Below the pieces are notes generated by a model that worked only from the letters and a program-made list of their open reading frames with translations, did no database searches and was not told the origin of the DNA. The translations under genes and the position numbers were made by a program. From Acidobacteriaceae bacterium (GTDB taxonomy: Bacteria; Acidobacteriota; Terriglobia; Bryobacterales; Bryobacteraceae), in the NCBI GenBank assembly GCA_903970405.1, contig CAJCIT010000106.1, forward strand, positions 1 through 32,198: 32,198 bases of DNA, in the 5' to 3' direction. This document shows, piece by piece, positions 25,136 through 32,110 of this stretch. Every line of letters starts with the position of its first letter. Position 1 is the stretch's first letter.

Positions 25136-25933
25136 TTAAAATCCACCGAGGAGGGCCAGAAATCCACTGGCGGCGATGAAACTGCCGAAAGGAAGCCCGT
25201 AGGTCTTCGGGTCGAGCCGGCGCAGCCGGATGTACGCGAGCCCGATGATGGCCCCTGCAATTGAAGCAATCAGCAGTATCCAAACGCCCCGCTCGGCGCC
25301 GAAGAAAGCGCCGATAAGCAATAACAGCTTGACGTCCCCACGTCCAAGACCCACCGGTCCCCGAATCTTCTTGTAGAGCCAACCGGCGAAAGAGAGAGGA
25401 ACCGCGAGCAGTAAGGCTGAACCTGCCGCGGCCGCGAGCGACTGAAACGCTCGGCCCGCTTCCGGAAAGAAATCGCCGATTAAACTGACTGGGGGCAAAA
25501 AGGCCGCGAATGCCAGGCCGGCCAGCGCGCCCCCCAGCGTCAATTCATCGGGCAGAAGCCGATGTTCGAGATCGGTCCAGAATAATGCCACCAGCATAGA
25601 CGCTGCGACGCACCACTTCAGCGCTTCAAGCGATGCGCCGTAGCGAGCCGCCATCAAACCGAAAGCTACGCCCATGGTCAACTCCACCAGCGGATAGCGG
25701 TAGGGGATGCGGCAACCGCAGCGGCGGCAATGGCCGCGAAGCAGCGGAAAGCTGAGCAGAGGAAGGTTGTCATACCAGGCAATGAGGGCTTCGCAGGCTG
25801 GACAGAATGAACGTGCCGGCCGCCAGGGTGCCAGTCCGAGGGGAATGCGGTAAATGCACACGTTGAGAAAACTGCCCGTGGCCAAGCCGAACGAGACGGC
25901 GATCGCCGTCAGCAAAACGGTCTCAGGATTCAA
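25136..25933 (-). CDS. pilD: Type IV prepilin peptidase (A24 family)
   Basis: The 265-residue membrane enzyme cleaves the leader of type IV prepilins and type II secretion pseudopilins and N-methylates the new N-terminus. It shows the N-terminal 'GLATGSFLNVCIYRIP', two zinc-type cysteine pairs (C44/C47 and C69/C72), and the two catalytic aspartates D121 ('FWTDLEHRLLPDELT') and D200 ('GLGRGDVKLLLLIGAFFG'). I set the start at TTG 25933, with GGAGG seven nt upstream, because the protein then begins right at the first membrane segment. The in-frame extension to 26086 would be shadow sequence of the preceding gene. It overlaps the glycosyltransferase stop by 11 nt. No pilin genes are in the window. 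Confidence 0.93.
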   Translation of the reverse strand: MNPETVLLTAIAVSFGLATGSFLNVCIYRIPLGLAPWRPARSFCPACEALIAWYDNLPLLSFPLLRGHCRRCGCRIPYRYPLVELTMGVAFGLMAARYGASLEALKWCVAASMLVALFWTDLEHRLLPDELTLGGALAGLAFAAFLPPVSLIGDFFPEAGRAFQSLAAAAGSALLLAVPLSFAGWLYKKIRGPVGLGRGDVKLLLLIGAFFGAERGVWILLIASIAGAIIGLAYIRLRRLDPKTYGLPFGSFIAASGFLALLGGF

Positions 25934-26846
25934 GGGCCCTCCGGTAGCAGGCAAGAGTCCGTTCGACAAGGCGAGACTGGGAGAACTCGGCGGCCACGCG
26001 GGCGTACGCCGCGCGGCGCATGGACTCAGCAAGTTCGGGTTCCGCGGCGATTCGCCGGATGGCGTGGGCGATCGCGTTTTCGTCATTCGAGGTCAGGAGT
26101 CCGGTTTCCTGATGGATGACAATCTCCGGCAAGCCGCCAACCTCGCTGGCAATCACCGGCACGCCGAGAGACATGGCCAGGAGAGCGGCTGAACCAAGTC
26201 CTTCGCTGCGGCTGATATAGACGAAGGCCGAGGCCTTGGGGAGGTCCGCCAGAAGATCTTCAGAAAAGACGACGGGCGTCCGCGCCACATGGGCAGCGCG
26301 CTCCACCAGATCGCGGCCCTTCTGAGGGTCGGCGGTGGCGAGGGCAACCAGTGGCCCTTCGGAGGGACGTGTAGCGAGCGGTGGAATTTGGCCAACGGCG
26401 TCGTATACAACGTCGATCTTGTCTTGAGGGACGCCGGAAAGGATGAGCTGCCTCGCTACATGGTTTGAAACAGCCAGGCAGCGCTTGGCCCGCCCGTACT
26501 TCCAATGGGAAGCCGGAGACCCGCTGCCGGGGAAGGCCACGCGCCGTGAAACCACCAAGGGCGCGCGGCTCATGAAGGCGGCCAGCGTATGCCCGCGCGC
26601 GTCGTGCGCATGAACCAGCGTTCCGGCGCGGCGGGATTCGGTCCACATCGCGTTGAAAGTGGCCGGTAGCACGGCAAAACCCCGATTGAGCGCGGCATAG
26701 AACAAAGGGCTGCGGTTTCTCGCGAGCAGCGTCCCCTGGACCTGTGCGTCGCGCAACGCTTCAAGCAGCAGCAGCACCTGATGCTGGCCGCCTCGCATCT
26801 CTTTGCCCGTATCGATATGCAGAATTCGCAACCGCGTCCGATCCAC
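25923..26846 (-). CDS. Glycosyltransferase family 4-like protein
   Basis: The 307-residue protein has the GT-B architecture: N-terminal 'LRILHIDTGKEMRGGQHQVLLLLEAL' (the glycine-rich acceptor-side loop), 'LVHAHDARGHTLAAF', and C-terminal 'VYISRSEGLGSAALLAMSLGVPVIASEVGGLPEIV', the nucleotide-sugar binding EX7E-type region of GT4 enzymes. It is shorter than the usual 350-400 residues. It likely adds a sugar to a lipid-linked or lipopolysaccharide acceptor at the inner membrane; donor and acceptor are unknown. The start is GTG at 26846, 9 nt after the GT2 stop, with GGAG close upstream. It is the middle gene of an operon running toward uppS-cdsA. Confidence 0.88.
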   Translation of the reverse strand: MDRTRLRILHIDTGKEMRGGQHQVLLLLEALRDAQVQGTLLARNRSPLFYAALNRGFAVLPATFNAMWTESRRAGTLVHAHDARGHTLAAFMSRAPLVVSRRVAFPGSGSPASHWKYGRAKRCLAVSNHVARQLILSGVPQDKIDVVYDAVGQIPPLATRPSEGPLVALATADPQKGRDLVERAAHVARTPVVFSEDLLADLPKASAFVYISRSEGLGSAALLAMSLGVPVIASEVGGLPEIVIHQETGLLTSNDENAIAHAIRRIAAEPELAESMRRAAYARVAAEFSQSRLVERTLACYRRALES

Positions 26847-26855
26847 TTTCTCCAG

Positions 26856-27611
26856 CTAGTCGCGGCCCGGAAACATTTGCCGGGCCTTGGCGTACTTCAG
26901 ATAGTTGTAGAAGGCGGCCATGTAGGCAATCGTCAAGCCTTCGGCGCCATCCAAGAATCCGCGCTGCAACAAATACGTCTTGAGGAACGTCCAGGGGGGA
27001 TTCACAAGCAAGTTTCCCGGGGTGACCTTTCTGCCCCGCGAGACAATCTCTTCGGCGGCGAGCGTCGTGTAGCGATCCATGGATTTCAAGTGCTCTGAGA
27101 GGCTGCTGCAGGTAAAGTGCAGAATGTTCGAGTCGAGATGCCCCACCTTCCCGTCCACTTTGACGGATTCGTGGACATAGTCGCCTACCCATCGGGCGCG
27201 GGCGCGGTTGAAAAGGCGAATCTTTCGATCCGGATACCAGCCGCTGTGCAGAATCCACTTGCCCAGGTACTGGGCTAAGCGGGGCATGGTGTATGCGTCA
27301 AAGGCCGGACCGGCCTTCTTGATCTGCCAGATCTCGGCTTCCAGTGCTTCGCTGAGGCTCTCATCGGCGTCCAGGGACAGAATCCAGTCATGCGAAGCGA
27401 GCTTGGCCGCGATGTTTTTCTGCGCGGCGTAGCCCTGCCAACTGGCCTCTACCACCCGTGCGCCCAACTTGGCGGCGATCTCCGCGGTGCGGTCGTTCGA
27501 TCCGCTGTCTAAAACCAGAATCTCGTCGCAACAGCGCAGGCTCTCAATGACCCTCGCGATGTTGCGTTCCTCGTTGAATGTGATGACAGTGGCGGAGATC
27601 CGAATGTTCAT
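26856..27611 (-). CDS. Glycosyltransferase family 2 protein (WaaE/KdtX-like)
   Basis: The 251-residue protein opens 'NIRISATVITFNEERNIARVIESL', the classical GT2 nucleotide-sugar strand, followed by 'EILVLDSGSNDRTAEIAAKLGARVV' and the DXD-type metal site 'WILSLDADESLSEAL'. Later segments 'GWYPDRKIRLFNRARARWVGDYVHE' and 'FLKTYLLQRGFLDGAEGLTIAYMAA' are typical of the LPS core beta-1,4-glucosyltransferase WaaE/KdtX group. It should transfer a hexose to the inner core or another surface glycan. The start ATG at 27611 places the conserved strand right at the N-terminus; an in-frame start at 27647 would overlap the preceding gene. It follows the metalloprotease gene by 16 nt. Confidence 0.92.
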   Translation of the reverse strand: MNIRISATVITFNEERNIARVIESLRCCDEILVLDSGSNDRTAEIAAKLGARVVEASWQGYAAQKNIAAKLASHDWILSLDADESLSEALEAEIWQIKKAGPAFDAYTMPRLAQYLGKWILHSGWYPDRKIRLFNRARARWVGDYVHESVKVDGKVGHLDSNILHFTCSSLSEHLKSMDRYTTLAAEEIVSRGRKVTPGNLLVNPPWTFLKTYLLQRGFLDGAEGLTIAYMAAFYNYLKYAKARQMFPGRD

Positions 27612-27627
27612 CTCGGGACCACTTCGT

Positions 27628-28572
27628 CTAAAAGCGAACCGGGACAACGGAGAAGGAAACCAGAAAGATGATCAGGGCCACGAACCCTAGCTTAACCCGT
27701 CCCCGGTTGAGGGGAGTGCGGTCGTAAATCATAGGATGCCGGCCGCCAAGAAAGAACAGCACAATTGCCCAGAGCACCCAGGGCAAATAGAAAATACCCA
27801 AGGGCAAGAGCAGGACGGAGAAGAACCGCGAGAGCGGCTTGTGGATGTCAGGGAAGAAGGAGAAGAGGATATGGCCGCCGTCCAGTTGTCCGATGGGTAA
27901 GAGGTTGATGGCCGTGGCCAGCAGTCCCGCCCAGGCCGCGCGGGCCACGGGATGGAGCGCAATATCGGCAGTGGCCGCGGAGGGAAACCAAACCCATTCC
28001 ACGAAGCGCAGAATCAGGGGCGTTCCGAAGATATAGTCTCCGCGTTCGGCAATTCCGGGAATCGCGTGGGACAAGCCGACTCCAATCACAAGAAACGGTA
28101 GCAGTAGCAAGAAGCCGGCGATCGGCCCTGAGAACCCGATATCGAATAGGCTGCAGCGGGTGTAGATCGGGGATCTGATTCTGATAAAGGCCCCCAGGGT
28201 TCCAATCAAGGTGGGCGATGGCATGAAGTACGGAAGACTGGCATCCACGCGCCAGCGGCGGCACGCAAAATAGTGGCCGAATTCGTGGGCCAGCAGAATC
28301 GCTAACAGAGGCAGCGAAAATGCCAGACCGCTGAGCAGAGCCGGATCGCCACGAAGCAGGCGGGGATAGTATTGCCACGTCAACTCGAAACTGAAGGGTC
28401 GGTTGCCGTAGAAGCTTTCAGCCACTGCCGACCCAAATACGGTGGTGGTGGCCAGCGTCAGCAGCAAGAGAAGAACATGCAGCCACAGGCGTTTGGCCCA
28501 CGGCGACGATTCTTCTTTCGGCTGATCGTCTTCAAAAGCGAAAGGGGGAGCCCAGTTGCTGTGTTCCGGCAA
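27628..28572 (-). CDS. Site-2 protease-type membrane metalloprotease (M50 family)
   Basis: The 314-residue multi-pass membrane protein holds the zinc-binding HEFGH motif (H96, E97, H100, in 'LLAILLAHEFGHYFACRRW') inside a hydrophobic segment and the third ligand in 'LLPIGQLDGGHILF' (D231), the two marks of M50 site-2-type proteases. The N-terminal 25 residues are hydrophilic and face the cytoplasm. Relatives cut membrane-bound anti-sigma factors or signal-peptide remnants; the substrate here is unknown, and no PDZ domain is evident. The start appears to be TTG at 28572, 5 nt after the HU stop, with no visible Shine-Dalgarno, so coupling with the HU gene is likely. The next in-frame ATG is far inside the protein. 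Confidence 0.9.
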   Translation of the reverse strand: MPEHSNWAPPFAFEDDQPKEESSPWAKRLWLHVLLLLLTLATTTVFGSAVAESFYGNRPFSFELTWQYYPRLLRGDPALLSGLAFSLPLLAILLAHEFGHYFACRRWRVDASLPYFMPSPTLIGTLGAFIRIRSPIYTRCSLFDIGFSGPIAGFLLLLPFLVIGVGLSHAIPGIAERGDYIFGTPLILRFVEWVWFPSAATADIALHPVARAAWAGLLATAINLLPIGQLDGGHILFSFFPDIHKPLSRFFSVLLLPLGIFYLPWVLWAIVLFFLGGRHPMIYDRTPLNRGRVKLGFVALIIFLVSFSVVPVRF

Positions 28573-28577
28573 CGCGG

Positions 28578-28847
28578 CTACTGCAGAGTTTGCAGCTCCT
28601 TGCCGGGCTTGAAGCGCACTGCCTTCCCGGGTGGGATGGCCACTTCGGCGCCGGTACGCGGATTCCGCCCAATGCCCGTCTTGCGAGGCCGTACATTGAA
28701 GATTCCGAAGCCTCGCAATTCGATCCGGTCGCCCTCGTGAAGGGCGCGCTTCATGGTTTCAAAGACGGTCTCGACGGCCATCTCTGCTTTTGTTTTGGTG
28801 ATCCCCGTACGGTTGACCACCTCGTTGATGATGTCGAGCTTAATCAA
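28578..28847 (-). CDS. HU/IHF-family DNA-binding protein
   Basis: The 89-residue product has the family's usual length and layout: an N-terminal helical pair ('IKLDIINEVVNRTGITKTKAEMAVETVF'), 'GDRIELRGFGIFNVR', and the DNA-intercalating arm 'GRNPRTGAEVAIPPG' with P63. The protein bends DNA and organises the nucleoid. HU and IHF subunits cannot be separated with confidence; the first residues look more like IHF-alpha-type sequences. The start is TTG at 28847, preceded by a very strong GGGAGG six nt upstream; no ATG fits. A sigma-70-like promoter sits 65-94 nt upstream. It heads the minus-strand directon down to cdsA. Confidence 0.93.
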   Translation of the reverse strand: MIKLDIINEVVNRTGITKTKAEMAVETVFETMKRALHEGDRIELRGFGIFNVRPRKTGIGRNPRTGAEVAIPPGKAVRFKPGKELQTLQ

Positions 28848-29122
28848 GAAGCCTCCCGATAGACCCCAGCCTGGCCCCGCGAAATCGCGACACGATAACG
28901 TAGGCAATTCAATGATAAGAAGCAGGTTATTCGCTTGTCAACCAAGCCGAGGGATATCGGATCGTGAGAAGCGGTAAAACGAATTTTTTTCCGGTTAAGT
29001 GTGGGAGAAATTACAGTACAACTGGCGTTTGCTCGGTCTAGAGGCCATAGAATCAGGCAGATACGGCGAAGCCTCCAAAATGGCGTCAGGCGTGCACGCG
29101 AACTCCGAAGGGGTGTAGCGCG
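28848..29122. other. Divergent intergenic region between HU gene and response regulator
   Basis: The 275 nt hold the HU promoter (listed) on the minus strand. For the plus-strand response regulator a TAGAAT at 29048-29053 could be a -10 element, but no good -35 is found at the right distance. No gene or RNA was recognised. Confidence 0.5.
28912..28941 (-). promoter_or_regulatory. Sigma-70-like promoter of the HU operon
   Basis: On the minus strand TTGACA (28941-28936) is followed after 18 nt by TATCAT (28917-28912), a five-of-six match to the -10 consensus. The start of transcription would fall near 28905, giving a leader of about 58 nt to the TTG start of the HU gene. Confidence 0.6.
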
Positions 29123-29626
29123 ATGCCAGAGGCGGAGTCCGCAAGGCCCTTCAGGGTGCTGTTAGTCGAGGATAGCCCGAGCGACGTTCGCCTCCTGAGG
29201 GAAGCTCTGAAGGATTCACACATCGACGTCCAAATGACGACCGTCGACGACGGCGTCCAGGCAATGGAGTATCTTGCCGGGATGCTGGGAGGCGCTCAGC
29301 CAAGACCCGATCTGATCATTCTCGACTTGAACCTGCCCAGGAAAAGCGGACGCGAGGTGCTGGCGGAGGTCAAGTCAGACGCCCGGTTGACGTCTCTTCC
29401 GATCCTCGTCATGACCACTTCGAATGCGGACGAGGACATCTCATTCGCATTCAGCTACGACGCCGACAGCTTCATTACGAAACCCACCGTCCTGCCGGAG
29501 TACATTCGGATTGTCAGGGCGATTGAGGAGTTTTGGTCTGGATCAGAGAAATTGTCCGCGGAGCGAAATTCCCGGTTCCCTCAGTTTGAGCCCCACCCCG
29601 CGGGACCCGCCCCCTGGGATTTCTAA
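29123..29626 (+). CDS. Stand-alone response regulator, Rcp1/CheY-like
   Basis: The 167-residue protein is a single receiver domain without an output domain. The acidic pair is E16-D17 in 'VLLVEDSPSDVRLLREAL', the phospho-acceptor is D68 in 'LIILDLNLPRKSGREVL', T99 is in 'LVMTTSN' and the conserved lysine is K120 in 'FITKP'. The 'VEDSPSDVRLLREAL' opening and the longer loop with 'LAGMLGG' place it with the Rcp1-type regulators that usually partner with phytochrome-like or PAS histidine kinases. No kinase lies next to it, so it is an orphan in this window. The C-terminal tail after residue 138 is proline-rich and not part of the domain. Confidence 0.93.
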   Translation: MPEAESARPFRVLLVEDSPSDVRLLREALKDSHIDVQMTTVDDGVQAMEYLAGMLGGAQPRPDLIILDLNLPRKSGREVLAEVKSDARLTSLPILVMTTSNADEDISFAFSYDADSFITKPTVLPEYIRIVRAIEEFWSGSEKLSAERNSRFPQFEPHPAGPAPWDF

Positions 29627-29667
29627 CGCGAAGGTTCAGAGGCGCCGCGGGGAGTGCCTTGCCCACT

Positions 29668-29874
29668 CTAACTTCTTCGGTTCGTTTGGGCCGGAATATC
29701 CATTTCTGCAAGACCAGCCGTTAGAAGCACATCGAAACCGGCTCGCTCCGCCTCTGCCAGCAAATCGCCGTTGGTCAGCTTATCCCACCCTCGATCTTTG
29801 GCCTTTGTAACGGTGTGGCCCGTCAGGCAATGCGCCACGCCGCGCGGCGTCACATGGTCAAACAGAATGAGCAT
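29668..29874 (-). CDS. DUF5615-like (PIN-fold) toxin component, apparently truncated
   Basis: The 68-residue product begins 'MLILFDHVTPRGVAHCLTGH', continues 'VTKAKDRGWDKLTNGDLLAEAERAGFDVLLT', a clear match to the N-terminal two-thirds of DUF5615 PIN-like proteins, and then changes to 'AGLAEMDIPAQTNRRS' and stops. Intact members run to about 110-120 residues and carry a T-x-D-x-N segment directly after 'DVLLT', holding a further acidic residue. That segment is missing, so a small indel or a stop has probably disabled the protein. It overlaps the DUF433 gene by 17 nt. The start ATG at 29874 was chosen because the family strand starts there; an in-frame longer start at 29979 lies inside DUF433. 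Confidence 0.65.
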   Translation of the reverse strand: MLILFDHVTPRGVAHCLTGHTVTKAKDRGWDKLTNGDLLAEAERAGFDVLLTAGLAEMDIPAQTNRRS

Positions 29875-30130
29875 CGACTGTTTGGGCGGGGGGGTGCGTA
29901 GAAGGCGGTGCGTCAAGGCTCCGCGCCGCGAATTCCAACACGTCCATAATCTGTTCCCGCGTGATGTCGAACTGCTCAATGATTTCCTCTATGGTGGCCC
30001 CAGCTTCAATGTTTTCGAACACAGCGGATACGGGCATCCGGGTATCGCGAAATACCCATGCGCCGCTCAACCGCCCCGGCACGCTCTCGACGGCGGGGCA
30101 TTGTGACCAATCGAGGGTTGCCGTTGCCAT
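29858..30130 (-). CDS. DUF433-family protein (antitoxin-like)
   Basis: The 90-residue protein contains the DUF433 core 'CPAVESVPGRLSGAWVFRDTRMPVSAVFENIEAGATIEEIIEQF' (here given only as the family region, residues 11-55), a winged-helix-like fold common upstream of PIN-type DUF5615 genes. The pattern 'P-G-(K/R)-x-x-G-x-x-x-x-R-x-T-R-x-P' is met except that 'RDTRMPV' replaces 'RGTRIPV'. It probably represses its own operon and neutralises the partner. An excellent AAGGAG lies 8 nt before the ATG at 30130. A run of seven C on the coding strand near its end encodes the proline-rich tail and is a possible frameshift spot. Confidence 0.8.
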   Translation of the reverse strand: MATATLDWSQCPAVESVPGRLSGAWVFRDTRMPVSAVFENIEAGATIEEIIEQFDITREQIMDVLEFAARSLDAPPSTHPPAQTVDAHSV

Positions 30131-30194
30131 GATCTGCGCTCCTTTGTACTAGGGTACGTCAGTTAGGCAGGGCCGATGCCGGACGGTGCCTAAA

Positions 30195-30228
30195 GCGGCG
30201 GGAGCACTCAGTCTGGTGCCCCCGCCGT
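30195..30228. terminator. Strong hairpin downstream of the S53 peptidase gene
   Basis: CGGCGGG (30196-30202) pairs with CCCGCCG (30221-30227); after an A-C mismatch, GCAC (30204-30207) pairs with GTGC (30216-30219), leaving an 8-nt loop. It lies 16 nt beyond the stop of the peptidase and upstream of the DUF433 gene, both on the minus strand. Only a short T run follows, so it may end transcription with or without Rho. Confidence 0.5.
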
Positions 30229-30243
30229 TGTGTCTCGAACGCC

Positions 30244-31812
30244 CTATTTGTTAGCCGGCAAGAGCGCCTTCAGAATAAGTTGACCGTTCGGCGAGCCCAA
30301 CCCTGTGCAGGCATCCCAACCGCGAGTGGCGGAGTAACTGCCATTATTGCCCTCCGTGATGTCATGCAGCGCCTTGTGACCGAACACAGTGCTGTACAGG
30401 ACCGGGTGCAGGTAGCCAACCGGCTTGCCCAATTGCTCATTGAGCACTGCGATCAGCCCGGCCCACAGGGGGGCCACGGCGCTGGTTCCACCCACTACAC
30501 CCCAACTTCCATCCACCAGAGTGTAATAGCCGGTGTTCGGGTCCGCCACGCCGGCCACATCAGGCACGCCGCGTCCGCGAAACGAAGAGCCGCTCGCATT
30601 GGCGGGAAGCATCACCGTCGATTGATACGAAGGTACGGGAAAGTAACTGCTGATCCCGCCGCCGGTGGCGCTTTCGCCCGAGGAATCGTTCCACACCGTT
30701 TCTGAATCGATCCTCGTGCCGGAAACGATCAACCTGGTTCCGCCGCACGCCAGAACATAAGGGCTGGAGGCTGGGAAGTCCACACTCGGCGAACCGTCCT
30801 CTGAGCCATCCGAGGAACCGTTATCGCCGGCCGCCGCGCACACCGTGATGCCAAGCAGCGCCGCATCCTGGAAGGCCTGATTGAAAGCAGTGAGAGACTG
30901 CGGGTTCCAGTTGGGCTCCGCCGATCCCCAACTGATGGAGATCACCGAGGGCTTCCGAACCCGATCGTGAATCGCGGCGTTGATCGCGCCCAGGAAGCCC
31001 TGATCCGTATTGGGTGTGAAATACACGCCGATCTTGATGCCCGGGGCCACGCCGCCCGCTACCTCGATATCCAGAACCACTTCGCCGTCCGCGCTGTCGG
31101 GCGATCCGTTCGGGGCGTTCGTTGCGCCTTGAACGGACACGGCTGTACACCGGACATCTCCGTAGCTGAGGCTTTCCCAGTATTTGTGCAAATCGCTATA
31201 GCGGAAGCCGCCGCCCAGTTCGATGAGAGCGACAGTCTCTCCCTTTCCGGTCGCCGTCGGAAAATCATAAGCTTGAGCCACTTCTTTCGGGGTGAAAGTG
31301 CCTTCCGGATTCGTTTGTGCCCGGAAATTTCGAGATGCTCTCGCCACCGGTCGAGTGTCGAAGCCGAACACGCCGGTAACGATGCCATCGAGCTCCGAGG
31401 GAACGTGCAAATAGCCCTGGCGGCTGCGGAATACTTCGTCGCCGGCGCGCCGCATTTGAAGCGACGCTCCGAACAACTCCGCCAGGACGGAAAGCGGTCC
31501 GCGCACTCCAACGGTGCGGGATGCCGGATGGACCGTGGTCACTGTTAAATGGCGATCCGCGATCGCTGCTTCAACGCGTTCGATGTCGGCCGGATCGGCG
31601 CCGGCCCGCGCTTCGTGCTCATCGCGCGAAAGCGGCTGGCTCTGGACCGTAATGAGGTCGCTGAGATCGATTGTCGACGGCCGGCGCCGCAGCACCAGCG
31701 TCAAATCAATGAGTTCGCCGGCTACCGGCACTCCGGCCGGGACGGCGTTCGCCAAGTGTCTCCGAAAGCTGCCTGCCAGCGGGGACGATTGGGTTGTAGA
31801 AGTAAAGGACAT
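30244..31812 (-). CDS. S53 (sedolisin/kumamolisin) family serine-carboxyl peptidase
   Basis: The 522-residue protein has a pro-kumamolisin activation domain (about residues 15-165, with 'LTLVLRRRP' and 'VFGFDTRPVARASR' before the cleavage region) and a catalytic domain. The catalytic residues are E244 and D248 in 'DGEVVLDIEVAGGVAPG', D330 in 'CAAAGDNGSSDG' and S444 in 'GGTSAVAPLWAG'. Their spacing (4, 82 and 114) equals that of kumamolisin E78/D82/D164/S278, as I recall it. A calcium site is indicated by 'HDITEGNNGSYSATRGWDACTGLG'. It should work as an acidic endopeptidase after self-processing. No signal peptide is visible at the N-terminus, which is also true of several relatives. The start ATG at 31812 has GGGAG about 10 nt upstream. 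Confidence 0.95.
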   Translation of the reverse strand: MSFTSTTQSSPLAGSFRRHLANAVPAGVPVAGELIDLTLVLRRRPSTIDLSDLITVQSQPLSRDEHEARAGADPADIERVEAAIADRHLTVTTVHPASRTVGVRGPLSVLAELFGASLQMRRAGDEVFRSRQGYLHVPSELDGIVTGVFGFDTRPVARASRNFRAQTNPEGTFTPKEVAQAYDFPTATGKGETVALIELGGGFRYSDLHKYWESLSYGDVRCTAVSVQGATNAPNGSPDSADGEVVLDIEVAGGVAPGIKIGVYFTPNTDQGFLGAINAAIHDRVRKPSVISISWGSAEPNWNPQSLTAFNQAFQDAALLGITVCAAAGDNGSSDGSEDGSPSVDFPASSPYVLACGGTRLIVSGTRIDSETVWNDSSGESATGGGISSYFPVPSYQSTVMLPANASGSSFRGRGVPDVAGVADPNTGYYTLVDGSWGVVGGTSAVAPLWAGLIAVLNEQLGKPVGYLHPVLYSTVFGHKALHDITEGNNGSYSATRGWDACTGLGSPNGQLILKALLPANK

Positions 31813-32110
31813 ATTTCGTGTTCTCCCGCCCGAAAGGCTAAGAGGCTCACGAAGCCACGTCCATCAACCGATACTTTCAAAATAGCTGGCGAAACATATG
31901 AATACAAATCAGTATTCACTCCTTCGCAAATCCTCTGTACGTCTGTGATTCGTTCCGGCGAGAGATAAGCTAACGCTGCGCGCTTCAGAACCGCGCGCGT
32001 AGTCCCCGACGGGCGTGGCTCCGTCATGATAGCCGGACCATCACCTGGAATCAATTACTTAGTTCCCGTTATAGGGGCCCCAACGAGAATTTTGTTCTCG
32101 TTGCGTCAAA
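31813..32110. other. Upstream region of the S53 peptidase gene
   Basis: About 300 nt without a convincing gene. It holds the ribosome binding site of the peptidase (CTCCC on the plus strand near 31824) and a perfect hairpin at 32081-32103. A minus-strand frame at 31722-32054 overlaps the peptidase 5' end and shows no family match, so it is not called. Confidence 0.5.
32081..32103. terminator. Perfect 9-bp hairpin
   Basis: CAACGAGAA (32081-32089) pairs perfectly with TTCTCGTTG (32095-32103) around the loop TTTTG. It lies 7 nt past the stop codon of the putative partial gene at the right edge, on the minus strand, so it may be its transcription terminator. No T tract follows. Confidence 0.45.

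Noticed and set aside
31722-32054. Minus-strand 110-residue frame upstream of the S53 peptidase
   Set aside because: It overlaps the peptidase 5' end in another frame, has no family resemblance and no clear ribosome binding site.
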